This document shows positions 10,401 through 19,400 of a stretch of 64,000 nucleotides of DNA, piece after piece; within the stretch, counting starts at the first letter, position 1; every line of letters starts with the position of its first letter. The DNA lies in contig NC_092562.1 of assembly GCF_037975245.1 (NCBI RefSeq), forward strand, positions 12,662,001 to 12,726,000, written 5' to 3'. The stretch is from Apostichopus japonicus. Taxonomy: Eukaryota > Echinodermata > Holothuroidea > Aspidochirotida > Stichopodidae. Below the pieces are notes generated by a model, which ran no database searches, had not been told where the DNA came from, and was given only the letters and a program-made list of their open reading frames with translations. The translations under genes and the position numbers were made by a program.

Positions 10401-12012
10401 AATCTGACAAACTAAATATTTTCCATATATATGTCCCACGAATGTTAGTTACTCTACCGCAGTGAGTCTGGTTTGAACTAGAATATGAATAAGAAAACTT
10501 GAGTTACACATTGATACAGCTATTTCAAGACTTGATATGCTTATAAATATATATATATTAAGTGTATGTAGCTTGTGCTGTATCAGGACTATAATATTCA
10601 AAGATTTAAGTCTCTATGCCTTCATTTGCTTACCATCAATTCAGCCTGCAGGATTCCTCCACTCTCTGGGACCAAGCTGTAGATCCTTGCTTCATGACTG
10701 CCAATCGTTACTACTTCAAGACCTTCTTTTGTGACTTCCCAGTGTTTTGATGTTCTTTGCTCCGCATTGATGAGCTAATAAAAGGTGGCAAAATTGAAAA
10801 TTTACCGCTTGTTAACTGTTAAAATTTAGAGGATGGGGGCTGTGACTGATTGTCAAAAGTTAATACAAATATCAATAGTTACCACATACAGTACATGAAG
10901 ACACTTCTGACGTGTGAAAAAAATACTACACTTTTAAATTAAACTCCTGATGCTTACTTTCTCCAAGTAAGGAATAGGAAATTTTAAAGTGAAATTAAAT
11001 TCCATTTGTTCAAACAGTACAAACAGAGTAACTGCAGATTATGCCACAAAAGTAAAGCTCTATGCCATAAAGGTCACTGCAGTCACTCCATGGCACATAC
11101 ATTTTGAGAATGACACCTCAAGTGCTGTGAAAACAGGAACAGAATCACAAGGACTGACATGGCCTTTTTTTAGTGGGGGGGGGGGGAGGAGAGAAGGATT
11201 GTTTATTTTTGGTTTGTCATAAATATTAAGCTATTGTAGGACTAAGTTAGTCCAAACAGTTAATAACTGGGTGAACCCATGTTGCCACAGTAGGTGAATG
11301 CAAAATATGGCTTTGAAAGTGAATGATGCAATCTCTGGAATAGGGCTGGGATAGGTGGTATCATTTTGATGTGCACCTTTGCTATAATACAAAAAATAAT
11401 GCTTATAATATGACAAAGTTATGATTGGATGCAGTAGGTTATTAATAACGTGCTGATATTTAGAAAACATTTGAATCCCCCACGTACATCCTACCACATG
11501 GCAGCAAGTTTTTACTGGTGGAACCCTTGTAACCACAGTAGCTTTACATAACAATTAACATATGGTTTGGAAAGCAAATGATGCAATATCATGCCTCATG
11601 AGAATAGGCCTATCCTAGCTAGTATTATTGGCTCTTCCAAATTTTTTCGATGCTTTAATACCAAAAACAAAAGTTATAATATGACGATTTTTTGTATGGA
11701 TAAAGTAGGTTAATAAATATGAGCTGGGCTTTTAAAAATATTGGAAGCCCCCACGTACTGTACAACCTACCAAGTACCGTAGCGGAACTGGACCAACGAT
11801 AGCTAACATGCAGTTACGCTTTGACACTTGTTAAATTAGGCAGGGCAAAGTTGTCTTAATGACACGTAACTTACGTTTCCTAAAGCCTGTAAACTTTTCA
11901 CCGCTCCAACAATGTTTTGATGTTGACATCCACAAGTTCGAGCTACTTCATCTGTCCCTATCCCATTTTTGTCCTTGACCAAGAGAAGAATTTGTTCAGG
12001 TAAATCGGCCAT
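1399..12012 (-). CDS. FARSA: Phenylalanyl-tRNA synthetase alpha subunit, cytosolic (3' part beyond window)
   Basis: Alpha (catalytic) subunit of cytosolic PheRS, which charges tRNA-Phe as a heterotetramer with FARSB. Nine exons, all joined in frame: 12012-11875, 10774-10634, 9105-9004, 8291-8173, 6936-6844, 4180-4052, 2933-2818, 1850-1766, 1498-1399, giving 341 residues. Residues 1-~125 form the N-terminal winged-helix region ([24 protein letters not shown]). Residues ~195-341 begin the class II catalytic core, with [30 protein letters not shown] and GGYGSQG. The family is about 500 residues long, so about 160 residues, including the motif 2 and 3 region, lie left of the window. The start at 12012 (MADLPEQ) fits family N-termini; an in-frame upstream ATG lies at 12123. 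Introns hold a TTAA MITE duplication, several minisatellites and (TA)n. Identification is by remembered family sequence and is very secure. Confidence 0.97.
1766..1850 (-). CDS. FARSA: FARSA exon 8
   Basis: 85 nt, acceptor tttctaacag, donor gtgagt. Encodes [18 protein letters not shown], matching the [23 protein letters not shown] block. Confidence 0.94.
1939..1958. repeat. Poly-G tract
   Basis: An uninterrupted run of about 20 G in FARSA intron 7. Similar G or C runs occur at many other points in the window, for example near 6650, 11176, 21801, 27730 and 49103. Confidence 0.9.
2560..2708. repeat. Degenerate 10-bp tandem repeat (TTCAAACACC)n
   Basis: FARSA intron 7. Many variants of ttcaaacacc / ctcaaacacc over about 150 bp. 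No open frame of interest. Confidence 0.8.
2818..2933 (-). CDS. FARSA: FARSA exon 7
   Basis: 116 nt, acceptor ctgtttag, donor gtcagt. Encodes [20 protein letters not shown] then [16 protein letters not shown], nearly identical to the strongly conserved core of animal PheRS alpha. Confidence 0.97.
3140..3270. repeat. Interspersed-repeat tail ('tatatagcgctttac...caaagcagcttcac')
   Basis: FARSA intron 6. The pattern tttatatagcgctttac followed by ctcaaagc.gcttcaca resembles SINE/LINE 3' ends common in marine invertebrates. A weaker relative is near 56890-57010. No boundaries could be set. Confidence 0.4.
4052..4180 (-). CDS. FARSA: FARSA exon 6
   Basis: 129 nt, acceptor tctttgcag, donor gtgagt. 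Encodes [18 protein letters not shown] and [20 protein letters not shown], entry into the class II aminoacylation core (motif 1 helix). Confidence 0.95.
4405..4467. repeat. (TA)n microsatellite
   Basis: About 31 uninterrupted TA units in FARSA intron 5. Confidence 0.95.
5640..6290. repeat. Nested repeats rich in TGACCT half-sites
   Basis: FARSA intron 5. A block with 'tgaccccttgtgaccttaaatgaactctgacctacac', 'tttacactacataag' and 'atgacctcctttgatgct.aggttctgaag' recurs about three times, each copy diverged or truncated. TGACCT, TGACCTTTGA and TGACCTTGA words occur repeatedly; these match nuclear-receptor half-sites on the other strand (AGGTCA, TCAAGGTCA). A regulatory role is unproven. Confidence 0.65.
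6844..6936 (-). CDS. FARSA: FARSA exon 5
   Basis: 93 nt, joined so that GT+A codes Val. Correct frame reads [17 protein letters not shown] then [11 protein letters not shown], matching TYWVSKGSAFST...ETELSPEMI in vertebrate FARSA. The longest open frame here is a different, wrong frame. Confidence 0.92.
7325..7545. repeat. G-rich ~79-bp minisatellite, about 2.7 units
   Basis: FARSA intron 4. 'agcaaagaagcaatgag' recurs at 79-80-bp spacing between segments such as GGGGATGGGGTAGGGAG. The plus strand has several four-G-tract arrangements able to form quadruplexes. Confidence 0.85.
8173..8291 (-). CDS. FARSA: FARSA exon 4
   Basis: 119 nt, acceptor ctctttcag, donor gtaagt. Encodes a basic helical segment ([18 protein letters not shown], then LKKRKLIHE) that matches the linker helix before the catalytic domain. 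Confidence 0.93.
9004..9105 (-). CDS. FARSA: FARSA exon 3
   Basis: 34 codons, acceptor tcttcacag, donor AAG|gtttgt (non-consensus at +3). Encodes [20 protein letters not shown], the conserved KVGFSKAMS block. Confidence 0.94.
9525..9877 (+). mobile_element. TTAA-flanked MITE, copy 1
   Basis: Same family as 42383-42733. Flanked by TTAA at 9521-9524 and 9878-9881. Termini are degenerate (AGGTTCGCCCC... and ...GAGTCTTCACTCCCT), but the interior ('tgcagacagtaatgaaa', 'ctgacctagtttcgaa' in reverse) is clearly shared. Non-coding. Confidence 0.8.
10025..10377 (+). mobile_element. TTAA-flanked MITE, copy 2 (tandem duplicate of copy 1)
   Basis: Almost identical to the element 500 bp to its left, flanking DNA included, so it arose by segmental duplication and not by a second insertion. 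Confidence 0.8.
10634..10774 (-). CDS. FARSA: FARSA exon 2
   Basis: 47 codons, acceptor ttattag and donor gtaagc, phase 0 at both ends. Encodes [20 protein letters not shown], matching the KHWELTAEG...GSHEAR block of animal FARSA. Confidence 0.95.
11250..11795. repeat. Diverged ~270-bp tandem duplication
   Basis: FARSA intron 1. Two halves align around 'gaaagtgaatgatgcaat' / 'gaaagcaaatgatgcaat' and 'cccccacgtacatcctacca' / 'cccccacgtactgtacaacc'. Old and non-coding. Confidence 0.6.
11875..12012 (-). CDS. FARSA: FARSA exon 1
   Basis: 46 codons from ATG, ending AAC|gtaagt in phase 0. Carries [20 protein letters not shown], the first winged-helix segment of eukaryotic PheRS alpha. Confidence 0.95.
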
Positions 12013-12137
12013 CTTCGTATACTCAGTTTTACTTATTGTGGGATAAGCCCAAAGAATTAAAATGGATATGCCACATGTATTTATTCCTGGCATGAGGTAA
12101 ATACGGAAGCGTAGAAGAGACATGGTGATGAAAGAGA

Positions 12138-12375
12138 AACAAACTCGTCAAAATGACAAAATTCATAAAAATGACGTTTTGCCGAGTATAACAACTCGTC
12201 AAAACTACAAAATTATTAATTTGCCGAGGTGCAACAAGTCGTCAAAATGACAAAATTCTGAAAATTGACGTTTTGCCGGGATACAACAAGTCGTCAAAAT
12301 GACAAAAATCTGCCAATTTTAACGTTTTCACGATACAACAATTCGTCAAAATGACAAAAATTTGAAAATTGACTC
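12138..12375. repeat. ~50-bp minisatellite just upstream of FARSA, five units
   Basis: Units begin with 'aa(c/g)tcgtcaaaatgacaaaa' near 12140, 12190, 12235, 12287 and 12340. Several contain TGACGTTTTGCCG. It starts about 125 bp upstream of the FARSA ATG, within the interval shared with the divergent CDC20-like gene. Confidence 0.85.
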
Positions 12376-12452
12376 ATTTAATTATTGTATCTCACTCGAG
12401 ATCCAGCCTTTCTCTAAATGCAGCATAGTTGTTTAACAGTTTTCCCGTTATT

Positions 12453-12454
<2 letters not shown>

Positions 12455-12518
<64 letters not shown>
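12455..12518. repeat. (TA)n microsatellite
   Basis: About 32 TA units between the FARSA and CDC20-like genes. Confidence 0.95.
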
Positions 12519-12522
<4 letters not shown>

Positions 12523-13209
12523 GTATTTACTTTATTGTTGGATAAATCACCAAAGCCTGGGCACGAAAACCAAAACAAACTAAACAAAGCCGATGCAAAT
12601 TGAGATGAAAGTTCCTCAATACACTTACACATGACACGAGCTTGTTGTTATGCGAACAAGCGGTTACATCATAACAGTGCGTTTGTAGTTTAAGTACAAC
12701 ATCTACCGTCCTTTGCCATTCTGTCTATTTATGAGCTCACATTCTTAACATGACCGTATTATTTACAGTTAGGTTTGATTGTTAACTTTGTAAGAGTAAA
12801 TCCGGAGAAAATGCATTTTCACGAACAAAAGAATGGTTTTGCATTTCTTTGCATATATCTGTCACAAACGAGAACGTTTTCTGAGAGCGTGGATGTTGAT
12901 AATTGGGTGCTCTTTATTCGGTACTGTTGAATATTCAAATTGGATTAGTCTTACATTTGGCAATGAAGAACGAAAAGAATTAGATTAAAGGGTAATCTCT
13001 GTTTTGCATTGTAGATCACAACACAACAGTTCAAGTAACGAATTCCGGACGAAACGTCCAGTGCATGTATCATTCAATTATATCTGGATGGTTTAAAAAT
13101 CAGTTTTAGACCAGACAGAGGTGTGGCTTGAACTTACGATCGGTTCTTTACGAAGTGAACTGGTTATAGTATAGGGCAGAACTGAAAATTACCACTGACG
13201 GGAGGAAAC

Positions 13210-13455
13210 ATGGCCGATACTTTTTCGTTTTCACACGAGCCTCGGGCCCGTACTCGCTCCTTCGATCGTTTTATACCAAACAGATCGGCGATGGATTTTG
13301 ACTTTGCACACTTCAAGCTGACGACACCCTCTCCAAAGAAACACGGTTTCGGCGGCGATGGTAACCATGACGACTCGGGTTGCTGGAGCCCGGAGACTCC
13401 GGAGGACCAACGAATGACTGATGATGATGTGGAGGGGCTAAGACAAGACATTGAG
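13210..13455 (+). CDS. CDC20-like exon 1
   Basis: 82 codons, donor GAG|gtaaga, phase 0. Holds the C-box and the acidic tail PETPEDQRMTDDDVEGLRQD. Confidence 0.92.
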
Positions 13456-16400
13456 GTAAGAGAAGTGTATAGGCGGAGTGTATAGCCTAGTGGTTAACGC
13501 CGGCGTCTCCCAGTCATGAGATCCCCGGTTCGATTCCCCGCCGACAGCAATGTGTGTCGTCTGGCAAGGGTGTTGTTCAATAACAACTTCCTGACATGGA
13601 CGTTAAATGGATGTGTGCCGAGAGATTGGCTTCGGTCAGCTTGCGAGTCTATAAGCCTCCATGGCTTCTTTCGCGAGTTCCTGCTTGCGGGAAGATCACA
13701 TATACATACATACATACATACAAGAAGTTACTCCAATATTTCAATCGTATATACTATATATCAAGCTGTTAAACCTACAGTGACCCTCTGTAGGGGTCTA
13801 AATGGGGGGGGGGGGGTATGGCATCACTTATCTATAGACCTAACGCTGAGGTGATTGGTAATAGCTAATTTATGATATATAAAACTATTATATTTAACCC
13901 GCGATGCTGGTTTTCTGCCTATTTTAGCCGATTGTCAGTTTGGGTCTGAGGTCGTTGTAATCAACTCTCATGTAAGGGGTATGCGTGCATTCTGCATGAG
14001 GCATATTTACGTTTTGACCTCCATAGGTCTACTGATAATTAGGTCTATACTAATGGTTGTGTTAGAAACTACTTTTTGTTCATTTTTTTTTTGTGGTTAG
14101 ATAGGGATTTGCACCCCACAACCCCTAGATCCGCTCCTGATGTCATTATAGATTTTCTAAAGTCGCACTGTCAACTGATAAAATGAAGGTACCCATGTCA
14201 AGCCATCCAAGTTCATTTAAAGTCATTGCATCAAGTAACTTTATATTTTTCACGGTTTATATGTTCGCAATTAGTCACCGTATGCAGGAACCCAACCCCC
14301 TCCCAAATCCCATCTGCTACTTATATCACTAACCTGCACCAGATATCACCTCTACAGCATGCTAAAAGGTTACAACATGTTGATCTGAGTGAGTGACTAA
14401 TCATTCTAGCATGTCTATCGCATAGCTTAATTTCAAAATTTCAAAATAATTGCTTCATTTCTTTTTCGTTTTTTCTCTGTTTTGTTTTCTCTCTTTCAAG
14501 GGCAATCTCAGTCTTTCAAAGCGTCGTCTCAGTTTTTCCACCAACGTCTCGGAAAGAACAGGAAATGATCGTATCTTACAATTTAGATCTCGAACTAAAA
14601 GTGAAGATTCTTATGGTTCCAGTAGAGGTAAATGTTTCGATTTAACCGTATATAATCACTACGGTACTCTATATACTATTACACTATGTCAATTAACATT
14701 CTTACGACTTTTCAAATAATCGCTTTAAAATTTTTACCCAGATGCTCTCGACATAGTAGAACGAGAGTGCAGTTGTTTTGAAGAGACATGTGAATTCTCA
14801 ATTTTCCAAATATTTAAACCTGGTAAGGTTTGTATGAATGGCACAAATAACTTCGAAAAACGTTCGCTCTGAATTTAGTTACGGTCCCCGATGCAAAGAT
14901 ATGAAGGCTTTCTCCTCGCGGAATACTTCAACACAGTATAAAGCCCATTTGTTGTAACTGTCACACTTTTTAGTGTTCTTAAAATATATATATACTGTTA
15001 GTTTCGAGTTCATAAAGTGTTAATATTTACTCCTCACTTACCTGTCTCCTCACCACAACAGCGCTTTTTGCTTCAGCTGTCCAAAGCCCTTCGTAACGTT
15101 TTGCACTATCCCCTTTCTATGACTGGCCTATTCTGGTCTGCCCCCCCCCCCACTGCTTTGCTTACTACCACCCAGCGCCTGAAGCATGCAGAATCAAAAC
15201 ATTATATAAATGAATTCTGCCTTTGATAAAGCATTGGAACCGAAAAAGGTGCTAAAATGTTACCACTGAATATTCTAGAAACGGTATAGAACGAGAGTGT
15301 AGTTGTTGCAATGAGACATGTAAGTTCGTCATTCGTAAATATCTAAACCAGGTAAGTTTTAGATAAATATCACACATATCCTTTATCCTATATTCCTCAA
15401 GACTGCGTTTCTCTATATAAGGATTCGTTCTCGATTACAAGATGACCTTGTACACAAAATTAACTATATGCTGTAGACCCGCCGTAAAAATACACTTTTA
15501 TTGTTAGAGGAATGACCAATAAACATCTGAACGTTCATAAATTCACGTTGCTAGGCTACTATATAAGTCTAACACATAGATCAGTTTCTCAGATGCAACA
15601 CAAAACTAAGTACGAAATCATAAAACTGTAATGGTCTCAGATAACACGTTTCCAATTCTTTACAACACTGTCAATTATATGTTCAATAGTGTTGACTGTT
15701 ATCCAGGGAGACACGGTGCTGTTCGCAAAAAGTACTCTATACTGATGAGCCAACGTCATTTTCAAGTTAAACTTGAAGGAACATTCCAGCAATGTAACAT
15801 ATTGTAATGCTTAATTAACTTGAGCATCGGAGAATAGCCTCATTGTCATTTCCTTTGAATATTTGAAAAGTCCAGATTAAAATGCTATTTGATGTCTTCC
15901 TTTTATAATAATAAGAATTTTGTTTGAAACATCCAGACTAGACCACTGGATATGTTGTGTGTATATCAGAACTCTAGATTTGTCGAAAATACAGTAAAAT
16001 TCTTTTCTTTCCTTTAGGAAGCCGAGAAGCTGTTCTTTCGAAACTTGGTCGTACGTCGAATAACAGTAATGAAGTCGCCGCTCGCCACAACTTTCAAACG
16101 GAAAGAGTTATTTCAATCCCAGATCATAAACTGAGTTTCAGTAAGCATAATTAGTTCCGTATGTCTCAATTTGCATTTTGATCAATAACAAATTAAGCAC
16201 CTACTCGCATCTCCCTGACCTCCCCCCCCCTCCCGTCTCCGTACATCCATTTCTGAAAATTATAATACCAAGTTTAGTAATATAGCCCCCAATTGGCGGC
16301 TACGAGCATGCTTTGACTTTCAGCACTACCTTCCAAGACCAGTAGAAGGGAAGATCAGATACTTTTCGGTCTCATCGATAACCAGAAATGAAATCGGCTT

Positions 16401-19400
16401 TTGAGGAAGCTATTGAAATTAATTTGTTTGAACGTATTTATACCAGATCCGATGAGATCAGGTCAGGGGCATATACAACCCCGTGAACCGGATCAACTTA
16501 TAGGCGGCCCGGAAAATATTGATAGGTCATGGCAAAATATTGAGAGGAAAGAGCAAGTATTGAACAAAGAACAGTTTTCTCATTTGCATAATGTACTGAA
16601 GGGAAAGAAATGAAGAGTACAATAAAGGGGACCCGATGACGTAATTGTCCACCGGACTCGACATGGCTTTCGTTGATATATGTATGAAGACTTCCTGTTG
16701 TCTTCTTTTTTTTCGATGTTCTTTTGCTTTCATTCAGTGTATCATAATCTAACGCATTCCAACAACCGTGTCGGCTTTGCTGTTGACTCTGAAGTTTTCC
16801 TATGGAATGTTACACTACCAGCTTCTCAAGCGTCGAAATTATTAGAATCCAATACCTATGACGTCCTTGCCGTCTCTCTTAATACATCTGGAAATCGCAT
16901 CGCTATCAGCCGAGAATGTGAAAAGGACAATATTGAGGTAAAAATAATTTAACTTTATAAAGATATCTCTAATTTCAAAGCTATATCGAGTTAGATTGTG
17001 ATCTGTTATGGGCGCATTGGCCTTTACCGGCTCCAGAACAGGTGCGCTGCTAAATCCGTGTTGCTGAAGGCAACAACTTTTGTCGTGGTCCCGATAAATA
17101 TTATAGTTTCATCCACGACGATAATTCGAGCTTGCTTTGAGGTCAAAGTGCAGGCCACTAGTGGAATCAGTCCGCCCGTAGAGAGGGGGGAAAGGTGGAA
17201 TCAATGATTGTTTAGCAAAACATCGATAAAAACTGAAACTGAAAATGAGGCACAAATTTTGAAAGAATAAAGAAACAAAATTTGGCTATAGAGGGATCTA
17301 AACCTTCCCAATACAATAACTGACCTACAAGGAACTCTTTCATTTTTTTTCTCAACAGATACTGGATGTCGAGTCACATTCACAGTTTACTCAATTGGGC
17401 TGCGAAAATCTAGTTTATGATTTCGCTTGGACCGAAAACGGAATTGCTTTGTATGTATAAAATTTAATATTTGTATTTTTACACTACTGACGTGAAGTTT
17501 ACTATTTGCAACTAAATTACATTCAACGATGTTAAAGAAAATACAGCAAAAATCATTTTGGAAAAGATCGAGACCATTGTTAACTATTTGTCAATTAAGG
17601 TAATGTGTACGTGTGTTTGCTCTGCTGTTTGATGCGTATGAGCATGCGCATGCATAAACAGTGACATTGCATAAAAGACTGGACAAGACACGTTTTACTC
17701 AGCGTTAATCACGAGGTGTGTTCAACTTTCAGTATCTTGTATATAGAACTTGTCGTCGCACGGATTTCTCCTTTAATTTCTCCTTAGTGGAAAATCTGAA
17801 GGTTATATTGCCTTCTACGATCTGAGAAAGGATACTTCCACAGAAACCGTACTCTATAGAAATAACGGTGATATTGCGCTGTCGATGATCTTTTCACCTA
17901 ACGACCAGTGCATAGTAACGGGTGATGCCGAAGGATCTGTTGCATTGTGGGAAAGACGAATGCCTCATAAGCCCACCTGGGAATTACTGGTGCAAGAGGG
18001 ACCAATTTTGGTAACATGCATACTCTATATGTTGACTATTTATTAACAGCATGACAAGTAACAAAGAACTGACAAAAGAGAATAAAAGTGGTATAAAGTC
18101 TTTCTGTGATTAGCTTTTCTATGAATAGATGCATGAATATATAAGTGGAATATACAAATATACAAATAATGATAGCTGTATAAATCGACGTAGAAGCTTA
18201 GTGGACAATGGACGGGGAATGTTGCCATTTACCTGAAGGCTTAAGATACACTAATACCCTCCCAAATTATGTGCCCTTATGCAATATCCTTTTAACACGT
18301 TATCGCTATTGTGCGTAGACGGGGTGGGGTGAGGGGAGGTGTGGGGGGGGGGGCTGGGGGCTGGGGCAGGCGGCCAAGTTACCTCTCAAACTTACAGAAG
18401 GAAAACAACTCATAACAGAAAGCAGTTGTCTTGTGCATGGTTATAATTAATTCCCTGCGATGTAAAATCCACTAGGACGCGACCGACCAGTCCCCGGCTC
18501 TTCATGTCTGTGGTTACTTGTAGGTAGAGGGCTTGATCTGGCATGTATGTGAATATATGCTATACATGTAAATGACTGATAGGAAATAATTCGTATTAGG
18601 AGGCAGCCTTGCAGTGAGGTGAACACATAAATAAGAGTCATGGAGTTACGATGTAGGAGGTAGGGCGGAGTTTGTGTGTGTGTGCGGTGGGGTGGGGTGG
18701 ATGGGAGGTCCACAATATAAATGAATTTGCCCCTTCAATGTGGGCCAAAACTCCCAACTTTAATCTTCTTCATTTCATAATATACAGCGACTTGCCTGGT
18801 GTCCTTGGCATTCTCATCTCTTGGCTTGCTCAGGGATCGCAAACGAGGATAAGGGAGCAATCCGTATATTGAACACATTGACTGGAGTTAAGAATAAGGG
18901 AAAAGATCTTCCAGACTTTGTAAGATTTTCTATATATTTGGATTTTTTTTCCTTATCAAGAATACGGTAATTACGTTAAAACGTTGTCCCGGGCAGCTAA
19001 CTTGATTACCCAAAAATAAAATACAAGAAAAATATAAGGAAATAAAGCGAGACAGAAAGTATGTACCAAGAAACCGGTAAAATATTACGTGTGTTAGTTT
19101 TGATACCATGACCTTATTTTTCCAAGAGGGGTTTTAATAGGTTCAAATACAACAGTCAAATAGATACCACACCATTACTTGTAATCTTTTCTTCTATCAT
19201 TTCATCGGAGGCCATGTATGCAGAAAATGTCAGCGTTAAAAAATGAAATGAAATATTTAGAGTTACTGAATAAAATTGAATATAGATAATCTATATCCAA
19301 CTCTATGGTGCAACTTTTTTTCAGGTGACTGGGCTGGGATGGTACAAACAAGAGCAGGAATTGGTCACTTCTCAAGGTACTCTATTTGACAATAAGCCAA

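Larger units (their letters stand above)
9381..10530. repeat. 500-bp tandem duplication containing a TTAA MITE
   Basis: FARSA intron 2. 'aaattgtttggtgacaaaaatc' begins units at about 9384, 9884 and 10384, exactly 500 bp apart. The first two units are nearly identical; I saw only three or four substitutions. The third is a partial copy of about 145 bp that diverges. Each full unit is a MITE of about 353 bp plus about 147 bp of flank. Confidence 0.95.
12013..13209. promoter_or_regulatory. Shared upstream interval of FARSA (-) and CDC20-like (+)
   Basis: The two genes are head to head with 1197 bp between their start codons. The interval holds the 50-bp minisatellite, a (TA)n tract and about 690 bp of unique DNA next to the CDC20-like start. 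I saw no clear TATA element. A bidirectional promoter is inferred from arrangement only. Confidence 0.5.

Noticed and set aside
12414-12632. Frames containing a long (YI)n stretch on both strands
   Set aside because: Translation of a (TA)n microsatellite. The same applies to 4108-4503.
16401-16613. Additional CDC20-like exon near 16445
   Set aside because: An acceptor-like tataccag and an open frame exist, but no usable donor before the stop. Exon 3 to 16738 joins directly in phase and matches CDC20.
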